From the NCBI GenBank assembly GCA_902517505.1, contig CABYCL010000006.1:1-47561 (forward strand): DNA of 47,561 nucleotides. The letters run 5' to 3'. The notes under the pieces were generated by a model. The model saw only the letters and a list, made by a program, of their open reading frames with translations, had not been told where the DNA came from and did not search any database. Position 1 is the stretch's first letter. Each line of letters begins with the position of its first letter. Below are positions 31,483 to 42,047 of this stretch, in pieces. A program made the translations under genes and the position numbers. This DNA comes from an uncultured SAR86 cluster bacterium (GTDB taxonomy: Bacteria > Pseudomonadota > Gammaproteobacteria > Magnimaribacterales > D2472).

Positions 31483-32853
31483 ATGCAAATAAGAAAATCA
31501 ATATTTAGAGAATATGATATTAGAGGCATATATCCAGAAGAAATAAATGAAAAAGTAATTGATCAAATTGCTAAAGCTATTTCTATTAAATGTGAGCAGG
31601 AAAATGTCTCAGAAGTATGTCTAGGCAGGGATGGAAGAGTTTCTGGAGAAAGCTTGCTTTCTTCTTTGTCCTCGTCATTATCAAGTTATGGCATTAATGT
31701 TGAAAATATAGGCCTTTCGACAACTCCATTGCTTTATTTTGCAGCAAAAAAAAATAAAAATAAAAGTGGGGTAATGATAACCGGTAGTCATAATCCTAAA
31801 AATTATAATGGAGTAAAGCTTGTCATCAATGATAAGCCAGTTTCAGGTACTGAAATTTATGAGCTGATACATCAAAACAAAGATTTTTCAGATATTCCTG
31901 GAAAAGTTAATTGTATTGATGTGAAAAACAAATATATTTCGGAAGTATCAAAAAATATTAATCTAGAAAGCAAGAGAAAAATAAAAGTTGTTATTGATTG
32001 TGGTAATGGCGCTGCCGGTTGTATAGCACCAAAATTATATAATGATTTGGGTTGTGAAGTAGTAGAACTTTTTAGTGAAGTAGATGGAAACTTTCCAAAT
32101 CATCATCCCGATCCTGGAAAAATTGAAAATCTTAAAGAATTAATTTCCACGGTCAAATCCACTAAAGCAGATCTTGGTCTTGCTTTTGATGGGGATGGTG
32201 ATCGAGTTGGGCTTGTTACTGAAAAAGGAGAAGTTGTTTTTCCGGATAAGATATTAATGATGATGAGTAAAGAAATCTTAAAAAAACATAAAGGCTCGAT
32301 TATTTTTGACGTAAAGTGCACAAATTCTTTACCTGAAATTATTAAAAAATATGGAGGAACACCAATTATGTCTCCTACTGGTCATTTTCATATAAAAAAT
32401 GGTATAAAAAAACATAATCCTCTATTAGCCGGCGAAATGAGTGGTCATATTTTCTTTAATGATAAATGGTATGGTTTTGATGATGGTCATTACTCTGGCG
32501 CAAGAATTATCGAGCTTATGTCTATAAGCAAGAAAAGCATCTCATCCATTGATGATGAATTACCAAAATTATATTCAACTCCAGAATTAAGTATTAATGT
32601 CAATGATGAAAATAAATTTAAAATCATTGATGACTTTTCATCAAATTGCTCCTTAAAAGGAGAAAAAATAACCATAGATGGTCTAAGAATTAATTTTCAG
32701 AATGGCTGGGCTTTGATAAGGGCATCAAATACAACTCCAAAAGTAGTTATGAGATTTGAAGGTGATTCAATTGAGGCTTTAAATAATATTAAGAATGATT
32801 TTATAAATGAACTTTCTCGCATTTGTCCTGATATTGATATAAATTTAGACTAA
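31483..32853 (+). CDS. algC: Phosphomannomutase/phosphoglucomutase
   Basis: 456 aa alpha-D-phosphohexomutase. The phosphoserine loop is MITGSHNPKNYNGVK (about residues 98-112), metal loop FDGDGDRVGLV (about 232-242), sugar loop GEMSGHIFF and phosphate loop RASNTTPKVVMRFEG. It provides mannose-1-P or glucose-1-P for polysaccharide and LPS. The AlgC name rests on being directly before slmA, as in Pseudomonas and relatives; specificity is not readable. slmA begins 3 nt after the stop. Confidence 0.9.
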   Translation: MQIRKSIFREYDIRGIYPEEINEKVIDQIAKAISIKCEQENVSEVCLGRDGRVSGESLLSSLSSSLSSYGINVENIGLSTTPLLYFAAKKNKNKSGVMITGSHNPKNYNGVKLVINDKPVSGTEIYELIHQNKDFSDIPGKVNCIDVKNKYISEVSKNINLESKRKIKVVIDCGNGAAGCIAPKLYNDLGCEVVELFSEVDGNFPNHHPDPGKIENLKELISTVKSTKADLGLAFDGDGDRVGLVTEKGEVVFPDKILMMMSKEILKKHKGSIIFDVKCTNSLPEIIKKYGGTPIMSPTGHFHIKNGIKKHNPLLAGEMSGHIFFNDKWYGFDDGHYSGARIIELMSISKKSISSIDDELPKLYSTPELSINVNDENKFKIIDDFSSNCSLKGEKITIDGLRINFQNGWALIRASNTTPKVVMRFEGDSIEALNNIKNDFINELSRICPDIDINLD

Positions 32854-32856
32854 TAA

Positions 32857-33426
32857 ATGAAAAAAGATAGAAAAAATATCATATTACAAGCTCTTGCGAG
32901 TATGCTTGAAGAAAGAAATTTATCTAAAATAACAACTGCCTCTCTTGCAGAAAAATCAAAAATAACTGAGGCAGCCCTATATAGGCATTTCCCAAGTAAA
33001 AGATCGATATATGCAGAGTTATTTTCATTTTGTGATAATGCTATTTTTACAAAGTGCAATGAATTAAAAAAAAATAAAATATCGTCTAAAGAAAAAGTTA
33101 AAAATGTCTTCATGTTTTTTATGATGTTTATTGAAAAAAATAAAGGGTTTGCAAGATTGCTATCAAGAGAGGCTCTTTCTTCAGATGAGCAAAATGTTTG
33201 TGATAATGTTAATCAATTCTATGAAAGGTTGGAGCTTGTGCTAAGACAAATGTTAAAAGAGGACGATAGCAATTTAAGAACTCAGCCAGGGATATCTGCT
33301 CAACTTATAATTACTACATTAGAAGGAAATATAGGTAGATATATTAGATCAAAATTTAAGGACTCTCCATCAACATATATTGAAAATGTATGGAGTCTTA
33401 TATCAGTAAGTATTTTTAAAAATTAA
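32857..33426 (+). CDS. slmA: Nucleoid occlusion factor SlmA (TetR-like)
   Basis: 189 aa. N-terminal helix-turn-helix: ILQALASMLEER, KITTASLAEKSKITEAALYR and HFPSKRSIYAELFSF, the SlmA variant of the TetR fold, followed by the all-helical dimer domain. SlmA binds palindromic sites on the chromosome and blocks FtsZ ring assembly over the nucleoid. Linked to algC as in other gammaproteobacteria. Its TAA shares TTAA with the convergent mrcA stop. Confidence 0.88.
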   Translation: MKKDRKNIILQALASMLEERNLSKITTASLAEKSKITEAALYRHFPSKRSIYAELFSFCDNAIFTKCNELKKNKISSKEKVKNVFMFFMMFIEKNKGFARLLSREALSSDEQNVCDNVNQFYERLELVLRQMLKEDDSNLRTQPGISAQLIITTLEGNIGRYIRSKFKDSPSTYIENVWSLISVSIFKN

Positions 33427-35861
33427 TTAATATTTTCATCTAAAAATAATTCAAAATAAAAATTATCCTTGGACTCTTTATCTATCTCTCCTGTAGATTT
33501 ATTTACCCTTACAAAAGAAATATTTTCTGGTATTGGGTCTTTTGATACCTCTAAAGTTTTTAATTTATAATCCATGTAATTTAGCCATATTGGTAAGGCT
33601 ATTGTTGAACCATATTCATTTTCACCAAGAGATGTAAAATCATCTGTGCCAACCCAAACAGTTGTAACTAAATCTGTGTGAAAACCTGAAAACCAAGTGC
33701 TTACAGAATCATTTGTTGTGCCAGTTTTCCCAGCAATATCATCTCTTTTTAAAAATTCTGATTTTCTTCCCGCAACGCCATTCTTCATAAATCCCCTAAG
33801 AATATCTTCCATCAAAAATGATATTCTTTCATCAATAACTCTTTCTTCTTTATTTAAAGGCTTTAAGACGTTATATGGTCTATTTAAATTCATCTCTAGT
33901 GTATCTAACCATGGAAAAGCATTAATGTTTTGATTGTTTTTTTGAGCGTTCAGTTCATCGTGAGAAAAGATAAAATTCCCAAATCTGTCCTGTATGCTAT
34001 CTATAAAATATATATCTGGAATAAAGCCTCTGGTTGCAATTACGCTATATCCTCTTACCATTTCTGCAGGTGAAAAGTTGCCAGAGCCTAGGGCTAGTGA
34101 CAGATCTTTTGGTAGCCTAGATTTATTAAATCCAAAATTCTCAATATATTCATGAGATTTTTCTATTCCTAACTCTCTAAGTAGTTTTATAGAAACAATA
34201 TTTACAGATTTTGTAAGGGCTTCTCTTAAAGATAATAATCCATAAAATTCTCCAGTATAGTTTTGAGGTCTCCATTCACTTTCTAAATTTTCATCCTCAA
34301 AAACAATTGGAGCATCGTTTATTAGACTTGAGAGATTATATCCATTGGCTAGACTAGAAGAATAAACAAAAGGTTTAAAACTTGAACCAGATTGAGGAAA
34401 TGAAAGTCTTACTCGATCAAAATTACTTTCATTAAAATTCTTTCCACCAATATAAGCTAATACTTTTCCAAAATTTGGTTCAATGGAAATTAATGATGCT
34501 TCTGCTATAGGTATTTGATCAAGATAATAAAAGTCATTATCTATTTTTAAGTAAACGAAATCTCCAAAATTAACGACATCTAAAAAACCATCTGGTTTGT
34601 AACCGAGTTTATTTATAGATATCTTATTTCTTGCCCATAGGTATTGATTTGTCCACAAAATCTTTTTGATATTAAAATCTTCATCAAGAGCAAATATCTC
34701 ATTATCAGAAACCTTAATAACAATAGCTTTAATGTGGGTTTTATAATACGGATATGAATCGAATATATTATTTAGTTTAATGGAGATGATATTTTCATCA
34801 AAGTTTATCTCAGAGAAATAAACATCATTTAAAAGAAAACTTACATCCAAATCATTTAAGGAGTTTATCTGTTCATCTGTAAAAATATCTTGATAATTAT
34901 CTTTGTCTCTCCAACCATGCCTTTTATCATAAGAAAATAATTCAATATTAACGCTTTCAACTGCTTTGCTTTGAGATTGAGAATCAATAGTAGTAAATAT
35001 CGACCATCCCTCTTTATATGCTCTCAATCCATATCTTTTAATTACTTCTTGTCTGGCTAACTCAGCCAAATGACTAGCATCAACATCATATAAATTTATA
35101 TTTTTTGCTATCTTTATGTCTTGTGAAATTGCATTTATATATTGTTCATTATCTATATATCCTAATAAAAGCATTCTCGATAAAATCCAATTCCTTCTTT
35201 GCAATGTTCTTCTGGGATTTTTAACAGGATTGACTTTGGAAGGAAGTTGAGCCAAAGCTGCAATTGTTGCTGATTCACTTATATCTAATTCACTTAGTCC
35301 CTTATTAAAATAAGTATTTGAAGCAGCTTCAATGCCATATGATCTATTTCCTAAAAAGATTCTGTTTACATAAAGTTCAAATATTTCTTCTTTACTAATT
35401 TTTCCTTCAAGCTCTATCGCTAAAAATATTTCTTTTATCTTTCTAGAGATGGTTTGCTCTCTTGTTAAAAGATATCCTCTAACAACTTGCATAGTTATGG
35501 TTCCCCCGCCACCTTGACAGCCTGAAGGTCTTAAGCATCTGATAAATGATCTAATTAAACCTGTATAGCTTATACCCTGATGATTAAAGAAATTATCATC
35601 TTCTGCAGCCAAGAAAGCATTTTTAATATCCAATGGAATTTCATCAAAATTAATTGATCGTCTCTTGATCTCCCCAAATTCACCTATTAATACACCATCT
35701 TTTGTAAAAACCTTTAGTGGCATTTGAAGCTCAGATTCATCAACATATTTAATTTCAGGTAAAGATGGTTTAATTACAAAAAAAGTACCTAAAATAAAAA
35801 TAATGCCTAAGAGGCATATAGAAATTCCAGAAAAAAAAGAAATCTTTAATAATCTTTGCAT
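33423..35861 (-). CDS. mrcA: Penicillin-binding protein 1A
   Basis: 812 aa bifunctional class A PBP. N-terminal membrane anchor (about residues 8-30); transglycosylase domain with AAEDDNFFNHQGI, GGGTITMQVVR and KIKEIFLAIELE; an OB-like insert region; transpeptidase domain with SXXK S493-K496 (SGSSFKPF), SVN (TKSVNIVS) and KTGT (AGKTGTTNDS). It polymerises and cross-links peptidoglycan. Divergent from aroK as in Pseudomonas, but the pilMNOPQ genes usually in between are missing; the gap is only 100 nt. Confidence 0.95.
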   Translation of the reverse strand: MQRLLKISFFSGISICLLGIIFILGTFFVIKPSLPEIKYVDESELQMPLKVFTKDGVLIGEFGEIKRRSINFDEIPLDIKNAFLAAEDDNFFNHQGISYTGLIRSFIRCLRPSGCQGGGGTITMQVVRGYLLTREQTISRKIKEIFLAIELEGKISKEEIFELYVNRIFLGNRSYGIEAASNTYFNKGLSELDISESATIAALAQLPSKVNPVKNPRRTLQRRNWILSRMLLLGYIDNEQYINAISQDIKIAKNINLYDVDASHLAELARQEVIKRYGLRAYKEGWSIFTTIDSQSQSKAVESVNIELFSYDKRHGWRDKDNYQDIFTDEQINSLNDLDVSFLLNDVYFSEINFDENIISIKLNNIFDSYPYYKTHIKAIVIKVSDNEIFALDEDFNIKKILWTNQYLWARNKISINKLGYKPDGFLDVVNFGDFVYLKIDNDFYYLDQIPIAEASLISIEPNFGKVLAYIGGKNFNESNFDRVRLSFPQSGSSFKPFVYSSSLANGYNLSSLINDAPIVFEDENLESEWRPQNYTGEFYGLLSLREALTKSVNIVSIKLLRELGIEKSHEYIENFGFNKSRLPKDLSLALGSGNFSPAEMVRGYSVIATRGFIPDIYFIDSIQDRFGNFIFSHDELNAQKNNQNINAFPWLDTLEMNLNRPYNVLKPLNKEERVIDERISFLMEDILRGFMKNGVAGRKSEFLKRDDIAGKTGTTNDSVSTWFSGFHTDLVTTVWVGTDDFTSLGENEYGSTIALPIWLNYMDYKLKTLEVSKDPIPENISFVRVNKSTGEIDKESKDNFYFELFLDENIN

Positions 35862-35961
35862 GACTTATTTTAAATCTTTAATTTTAGAGAATACATCATT
35901 TACAATTTAAAAAGTGTATTTATTAGATTAGATGTTAAAATTTCGGCTTAATTAGCTAACT

Positions 35962-36465
35962 ATGAATATTTTTATTGTAGGTCCAATGGGTTCCGGTAAA
36001 TCAACCGTAGGTAAAATTATATCTGATGAATTGTTTTTAAATTTTTTTGATACTGATGAAGAAATTGAATCAAGAACAGGCGCATCTATTGATTGGATTT
36101 TTGATCTTGAAGGTGAAGAAGGTTTTAGAAAAAGAGAAAGTTTGGTTCTTGAGGAAATGGCTGAAAAGAACTCAATAGTTCTATCGACTGGAGGAGGAAT
36201 AATATTATCAAGTCCTAATAGAGAGCTTTTGTCATCTAGAGGAACTGTTTTCTATCTCTCAACCCCGATATCTATTCAAGTTGAAAGAACATCCAAAGAT
36301 AAAAATAGACCTTTGCTCAAAAATGGAGATCCTTCAGAAATCCTTTCAAAACTTCATGAAGAAAGGAAAAGTTTATATGAAGTAGTTTCTGATCATATTA
36401 TTGAAACTGAAAATAAATCAAGCCAAGAAGTTGCAGCTGAAGTAATAAACTTAGTCAAGGGGTAG
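35962..36465 (+). CDS. aroK: Shikimate kinase
   Basis: 167 aa. P-loop IVGPMGSGKSTVGK (residues 5-18), DTDEEIESRTG for shikimate and Mg, STGGGIIL, and the lid RTSKDKNRPLL. Fifth step of the shikimate pathway. aroB follows after 2 nt, the standard pair. The 100-nt gap to mrcA holds both promoters; TTTACA at 35899 with TATTAG 16 nt on is a weak candidate. Confidence 0.95.
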   Translation: MNIFIVGPMGSGKSTVGKIISDELFLNFFDTDEEIESRTGASIDWIFDLEGEEGFRKRESLVLEEMAEKNSIVLSTGGGIILSSPNRELLSSRGTVFYLSTPISIQVERTSKDKNRPLLKNGDPSEILSKLHEERKSLYEVVSDHIIETENKSSQEVAAEVINLVKG

Positions 36466-36467
36466 TT

Positions 36468-37532
36468 ATGGCTGTTATATCTGCAGGTAAAGGAAAATCT
36501 AAATATGATATTCATATTAATGGAAGTTCCCTTCCAAAGAAAATATTAAATAAACATCTTGGAAACAAAAACAAAATCTTAATTGTTACTGATAATGGAG
36601 TTCCAAAAGGACATATTAAAAAACTAAAAAGTAATATAAATAATAAAAATATAAATATTCTTACATTAAGTAATGGTGAGAATTCAAAATCATTTAACTC
36701 ATACCAAAAAATATTAAATAAGCTTTTTGAGCTTAAATTTGATCGATCAGATATCTTGATTGCTTTTGGAGGTGGTATGGTTGGAGATATATCTGGTTTT
36801 TCTGCAGCAACATATCTAAGAGGAATTAAATATATTCAAATTCCTACTACCCTATTAGCTCAAGTTGATTCATCGGTTGGAGGCAAAACTGCAATAAATG
36901 TAACTCAAGGTAAAAACCTTGTTGGAGCATTTTATAATCCAAGCTTAGTTTTGATATCTACTCATTTTTTACAAACTCTAGCTGATCATGAATATAAATC
37001 TGGTCTTGGAGAGGTAGTTAAATACGCCTTGATAGGAAATAAAAAACTAAAAAAAATTATCGAAAAAAATTCAAAAGAAATTATAAAAAGAAATGAATCA
37101 ATCTTAAAAGTTATAATTGAAGAATCAATTAAAACAAAATCAAAAATCGTAACAAAAGATGAAAAAGAAAACGGCATTAGAGCAATTTTAAACTTTGGGC
37201 ATACTTTTGGACATGCAATTGAGGCCCATAATAATTATAAAAATATTACCCATGGAGCAGCAATAACTCTTGGAATGGTAATTGCGTCAAAATTATCTTT
37301 CTTTGAGGGACATATAAATAATTATCAATTAGATAATGTGGTCAACTTGATAAATTCGTTGGAATTAAATACTGATCATAGTGGATATAGTTACTCTAAG
37401 CTTAAGAAATATATTGAAACAGATAAAAAAATTAAAAATGGGAAATTAAATTTAATTTTAATTGACAAAAAATTTAATGCTTTTGTTACTTCAAATTTTA
37501 ATAATAAGAATATTTCTAAAGCCTTGAATTAA
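36468..37532 (+). CDS. aroB: 3-dehydroquinate synthase
   Basis: 354 aa. NAD-binding AFGGGMVGDISGFSAATYLRG is near residue 100-120, then PTTLLAQVDSSVGGKTAIN and the metal-binding NFGHTFGHAIEA. Second step of the shikimate pathway, acting on the product of the DAHP synthase at 1615. AAGGGG before the ATG is a good ribosome site. The TAA shares TTAA with the gltB stop. In Pseudomonas a damX-like gene and gltB follow on the same strand; here gltB is reversed and damX absent. Confidence 0.96.
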   Translation: MAVISAGKGKSKYDIHINGSSLPKKILNKHLGNKNKILIVTDNGVPKGHIKKLKSNINNKNINILTLSNGENSKSFNSYQKILNKLFELKFDRSDILIAFGGGMVGDISGFSAATYLRGIKYIQIPTTLLAQVDSSVGGKTAINVTQGKNLVGAFYNPSLVLISTHFLQTLADHEYKSGLGEVVKYALIGNKKLKKIIEKNSKEIIKRNESILKVIIEESIKTKSKIVTKDEKENGIRAILNFGHTFGHAIEAHNNYKNITHGAAITLGMVIASKLSFFEGHINNYQLDNVVNLINSLELNTDHSGYSYSKLKKYIETDKKIKNGKLNLILIDKKFNAFVTSNFNNKNISKALN

Positions 37533-40500
37533 GCTGCGTTCGCTGTTGTAGCTTTTAACAAATCTTGTATATTGCTTGCAGCAGGAACAACTAGCCAAAA
37601 ATGAGGCTCATATCTATCAAAATCATCTAAAATATCTTTTGCCTTGTTGCTATTTGTATACTTGTAATGATTAATTATGATCTCTTTTAAGTGCTTCCTA
37701 TGTGGTTGCATGTCTTCTGTTGTTATTCTTTCAAGTGAAACAAGGCCTCTGTTACATTTGTCAAAGAAAGTTCTATCTTCATCAAGAACATATGAAAATC
37801 CTCCGGTCATTCCTGCAGCAAAATTTAATCCAACTTTACCTAGAACTGTAATGTGACCTCCTGTCATGTATTCACAGCAATGATCTCCAGCCCCTTCTAT
37901 CACAGCATTTGCTCCAGAATTTCTTACTCCAAACCTTTCACCGCATGAGCCAGAAATATATATTTCTCCGCCAGTTGCACCATACAAACAAGTGTTCCCT
38001 GCAAGAATGGTACTTTCGTTAGTTAAGGCAAAATCAGAATTATTTTTAATTACTATCCTGCCTCCGTTCATACCCTTTCCTACATAATCATTAGCATCTC
38101 CGTTTAGAATTAAGTTAAGGCCATTCGCATTCCAGCATCCAAAACTTTGTCCTGCTGAACCATTAAATTCAATTTCTATACCATTAGTTAAGCCTTTTTC
38201 ACCATATTTTGCAGCAATTTTTCCAGATATACTTGCACCAACCGAACGATCTGTATTATTTATTTTGTAGCTATATTTACCCATATTGTCTTTGTCAATA
38301 TTGTTTGATGTATCAGATAGTATTCTTTTAGATAGTTGTGCTTTATCCCATGGATTATTTTGTGATACTGTGCAGTAATGAGACTCTTTGTTGCTTTTGT
38401 CAGTATATAAAATTGGAGAAAGATTAATATTTTTTAAATAATCTTCTATGTCTTGAAGTTGATAAAGATAATTTGTTTGACCAATAATATCTTCGAGTTT
38501 TTTGATTCCAAGTTCGCTTAAATACTTTCTTACATCATTGGCAATAAAATTAAAATAATTTATTACTCTTTCTTTCTCGCCAATGAAATGTTGATTTATG
38601 AGATCTTTCCTTTGAGTTGCAACACCTGTTGCACAATTATTTAAATGACAAATACGTAGATATTTACATCCCATTGCTATCATCGGCCCAGTGCCAAAAC
38701 CAAAAGATTCAGCTCCTAACATTGCAGCCTTAACTACATCTAAGCCTGTTTTCATACCTCCATCTGCTTGCAGCCTAATCTTATGTCGAAGTCCACTATC
38801 TCTTAAACTTTGATGTGCTTCAGCTAAACCTAACTCCCATGGTGAGCCAGCATATCTTATCGATGTTAATGGGCTTGCACCTGTTCCGCCATCATGACCT
38901 GAAATTGTTATTAGGTCTGCGTAAGCCTTTGCAACGCCCGAAGCTATAGTTCCAACTCCAGGCTCTGAAACAAGTTTTACTGATACTAAAGCTTTGTCAT
39001 TAACTTGTTTAAGGTCAAATATTAATTGAGCTAAATCTTCAATTGAATAGATATCATGATGAGGTGGTGGTGAAATTAAAGTAACGCCAGGTGTTGAATA
39101 TCTAAGCTTAGCAATTAAATTATCAACTTTTCCACCTGGTAATTGCCCTCCTTCACCAGGCTTTGCACCTTGAGCAATTTTAATTTGTAATACCTCAGCG
39201 TTAACTAAATAGTGAGGAGTAACGCCAAATCTACCTGAAGCAACTTGTTTAATTTTAGACATCTTGTCTGTGTTATATCTTTCTTTAGCCTCGCCACCTT
39301 CGCCAGAGTTAGATCTTGATCCAAGAGAATTCATAGCCTGAGCAAGAGTTTCATGTGCTTTTGGAGATAATGCTCCTAAACTCATTCCAGCAGAGTCAAA
39401 TCTTTTTAAAATTTTCTTTTTAGACTCAACATTTTTTATTTTTATTGGTTTTGAAGATGGTCTTTTTATTTCTAGAATATCTCTCAACATTGCTGGAGGC
39501 CTTTTATCCACAAGATCTGCATATTCTTGATAAACTTCATGCGATCCACTTGAAACAGCCTCTTGAAGTTTTTTTACTATTTCTGGATTGTAAGTATGGT
39601 ATTCGCCTCCATGAACATATTTAAGAAGTCCTCCCACGCTTATATCAGACAAATTTGATCTTGCATATTCATCTAATTTTTTTGTTTCAATATCTAAATC
39701 TTTAAAGCTTTTTCCACCTATCCTGCTAATAGAGTTGGTAAAACACAGATCTACAATTTCCATATTAAGACCAACTATTTCAAATAGCTGCGAACCTCTA
39801 TAACTTGAAATAGAAGATATTCCCATTTTAGATATTATTTTTAGAATACCTTTATTGATGCCTTTTCTATACCTCGCACAATTTTCATGAGGTGTTCCTT
39901 TTATCTCATTTCTTTCTGATAAATCAAGGATGGTTTGATAGGCCAATGATGGGTAAACTGCGGTTGCTCCAAATCCAATCAGGCAAGCAATCTGATGAGT
40001 ATCTCTAGCAGAGTAAGACGATATGACTATGTTTGCATCTGATCTTAATCCAAGTTCAACAAGCTTTTGATGAACACATCCAACAGCCAATAAAGCATTG
40101 ATCGGTAATTTATTTGAAGATGGGAGCTTTTCAACTAAATGTATTATGACTTTTCCATTTTTTACTTCTTTAACAACATCTTTTTGAAGTTTAACTAAAG
40201 CATTTTTTAGATCTGTCTTATGAGAGTATTCCAAATTTACTTGAACAGATTCAAAATGTTTATTCTTAATAATGGATTGAAGTTTTTTAAATGAAAGTAC
40301 TGGTGATGTGGTGACTAATCTCTTTGCATGATCAGGTGTTTCATCAAAAACATTTAACTCAGGTCCATAACAAGTCTCCAAAGACATTACACTAACTTCT
40401 CTAAGTGAATCAATTGGAGGGTTTGTAACTTGAGCAAATTGTTGTCTGAAATAATCGTATATTTGTCTATGCATTTTGCTCATTACTGCCAATGCAGTAT

Positions 40501-41965
40501 CGTCACCCATAGAACCAGTACCCTCATTAGAGTCAACTGCAAGTGGTTTGATAACAGAGGTTCTTTCTTCTTTATGAAGTAGGAACATTTTAGAAGCAAC
40601 AGATAAATCGGTATGATTTATTTTTTTAAGTCCTGGGCCTTCATATTTATCAAGGCTAGATTCGATATAAACGGTTCTTTCTCTTAACCACTCTCTATAA
40701 GGGAGTTTTGATTTAAGATCTTGGTCAATTTGGATTTCGTTAATTACTTCTCCAGTAAAAGTATTCACAGCCAAAATACCACCTGGTGATACTCTACCTT
40801 TTTCGACAATCTTTTCATCTGCAGTTGGATTTACACCAGTTTCAGATGCAATTGTAATTATGTTGTCCTTATCTATTTGATATCTAGCTGGTCTTAGACC
40901 ATTCCTATCAAGCATGCATACAGCCCATTTGCCATCAGACATAACTATGCCTGCTGGGCCATCCCATGGCTCCATATGCATCGAATTATACTCATGAAAA
41001 CTTCTTATATCTGCATCTAATAAATATGCGTTTTGCCATGCAGGAGGCATTACCATTCTTATTGCTCTGAATAACTTTACTCCTCCATTGATCAAGATTT
41101 CGATCATATTATCTAATGCTGATGAATCTGATCCTGTCTCATTTACTAGTTGTTTAAATTTTTGTATTTTTGGAATACGAGGACTCTTAAATTTTGACGA
41201 TCTTGCTTTTACCCAATTCCTGTTTCCTCTTATTGCATTAATTTCACCATTATGAGCTAGGAGTCTAAAAGGCTGAGCAAGATGCCATCTAGGATGAGTA
41301 TTAGTTGAGAATCTTTGATGAAATAAGCAAATTGAGGATTTGAACTGAGATGATTTTAAGTCTAAATAGAAATCTTGTATGGCATCAGGCAACATCAACC
41401 CTTTGTAAACAATGGTTTTTGATGAAAGGCTACAAAAATAAAGCTTTTCATCGTTAAGGTAAATCTCTTCAATTTGTTTTCTTGCTTGATATAAATTAGT
41501 TTCAAATTTTTCTTCATAAAATACTTTGTCGGTCGATTGAATATATAGTTGGTAAATATTTGGCAAACAATTTAGGGCTATCTCTCCAAGAATTGTTTTA
41601 TTAATTGGTACATTTCTTATAGCCTTTACTTCTAAATTTTCACTTTTAAATATCTTATTAATTTTTGAAATATCTGATTTTATTTTCCTAGACGTGAAGA
41701 TTTGACCGATTGCAAACTCTTCTGTTATTTTAATTTTTTGTTCTTTATATAAAGCATCTATAAAAAATTCTTTATTTATATCTATTAGAAGACCGCAACC
41801 ATCCCCAGTTTTACCATCTGAACCAATGGCACCTCTGTGAGTCATGCTTGTGAGAGCATTTATAGATTTGGTAATAATTTTATGTGACTTTCTACCACTG
41901 ATATCTGCTATCAGACCAAATCCACAATTATCTCTAAAGTCATTTTTTGAAATAAGTCTAGACAT
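37529..41965 (-). CDS. gltB: Glutamate synthase large subunit
   Basis: 1478 aa from ATG 41965, which gives MSRLISKNDFRDNCGFG with the catalytic Cys at position 14, like the short Pseudomonas propeptide; ATG 41986 would add seven residues. Domains in order: class II glutaminase, central, FMN-binding synthase with the 3Fe-4S motif CKYLRICHLNNC, and the C-terminal beta-helix of Gly-rich repeats (NGGRIVIKN, GATGGEIYISG, MTGGHITVLG). It transfers the glutamine amide to 2-oxoglutarate. Its orientation is odd: it points away from gltD, its electron-supplying partner, across a 92-nt gap, whereas they normally form one operon. Confidence 0.96.
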   Translation of the reverse strand: MSRLISKNDFRDNCGFGLIADISGRKSHKIITKSINALTSMTHRGAIGSDGKTGDGCGLLIDINKEFFIDALYKEQKIKITEEFAIGQIFTSRKIKSDISKINKIFKSENLEVKAIRNVPINKTILGEIALNCLPNIYQLYIQSTDKVFYEEKFETNLYQARKQIEEIYLNDEKLYFCSLSSKTIVYKGLMLPDAIQDFYLDLKSSQFKSSICLFHQRFSTNTHPRWHLAQPFRLLAHNGEINAIRGNRNWVKARSSKFKSPRIPKIQKFKQLVNETGSDSSALDNMIEILINGGVKLFRAIRMVMPPAWQNAYLLDADIRSFHEYNSMHMEPWDGPAGIVMSDGKWAVCMLDRNGLRPARYQIDKDNIITIASETGVNPTADEKIVEKGRVSPGGILAVNTFTGEVINEIQIDQDLKSKLPYREWLRERTVYIESSLDKYEGPGLKKINHTDLSVASKMFLLHKEERTSVIKPLAVDSNEGTGSMGDDTALAVMSKMHRQIYDYFRQQFAQVTNPPIDSLREVSVMSLETCYGPELNVFDETPDHAKRLVTTSPVLSFKKLQSIIKNKHFESVQVNLEYSHKTDLKNALVKLQKDVVKEVKNGKVIIHLVEKLPSSNKLPINALLAVGCVHQKLVELGLRSDANIVISSYSARDTHQIACLIGFGATAVYPSLAYQTILDLSERNEIKGTPHENCARYRKGINKGILKIISKMGISSISSYRGSQLFEIVGLNMEIVDLCFTNSISRIGGKSFKDLDIETKKLDEYARSNLSDISVGGLLKYVHGGEYHTYNPEIVKKLQEAVSSGSHEVYQEYADLVDKRPPAMLRDILEIKRPSSKPIKIKNVESKKKILKRFDSAGMSLGALSPKAHETLAQAMNSLGSRSNSGEGGEAKERYNTDKMSKIKQVASGRFGVTPHYLVNAEVLQIKIAQGAKPGEGGQLPGGKVDNLIAKLRYSTPGVTLISPPPHHDIYSIEDLAQLIFDLKQVNDKALVSVKLVSEPGVGTIASGVAKAYADLITISGHDGGTGASPLTSIRYAGSPWELGLAEAHQSLRDSGLRHKIRLQADGGMKTGLDVVKAAMLGAESFGFGTGPMIAMGCKYLRICHLNNCATGVATQRKDLINQHFIGEKERVINYFNFIANDVRKYLSELGIKKLEDIIGQTNYLYQLQDIEDYLKNINLSPILYTDKSNKESHYCTVSQNNPWDKAQLSKRILSDTSNNIDKDNMGKYSYKINNTDRSVGASISGKIAAKYGEKGLTNGIEIEFNGSAGQSFGCWNANGLNLILNGDANDYVGKGMNGGRIVIKNNSDFALTNESTILAGNTCLYGATGGEIYISGSCGERFGVRNSGANAVIEGAGDHCCEYMTGGHITVLGKVGLNFAAGMTGGFSYVLDEDRTFFDKCNRGLVSLERITTEDMQPHRKHLKEIIINHYKYTNSNKAKDILDDFDRYEPHFWLVVPAASNIQDLLKATTANAA

Positions 41966-42020
41966 ACTAAAAGTGTGAAAAAACATTATTGTATCACAAT
42001 AAACTATGAATTAATAAAAA

Positions 42021-42047
42021 AAAGTGTCATACTATGTCATACACTTT
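42021..42047. promoter_or_regulatory. Inverted repeat with tandem core in the gltB/gltD divergent gap
   Basis: Arms AAAGTGT and ACACTTT are perfect complements around a 13-nt core; within it GTCATAC occurs twice, 10 bp apart (42026-42032 and 42036-42042), one helical turn. It ends 10 nt before the gltD ATG and must overlap any gltD promoter. Another AAAGTGTGA lies near 41970 by the gltB start. Most likely an operator controlling gltD and perhaps gltB; the binding protein is unknown. Confidence 0.5.
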
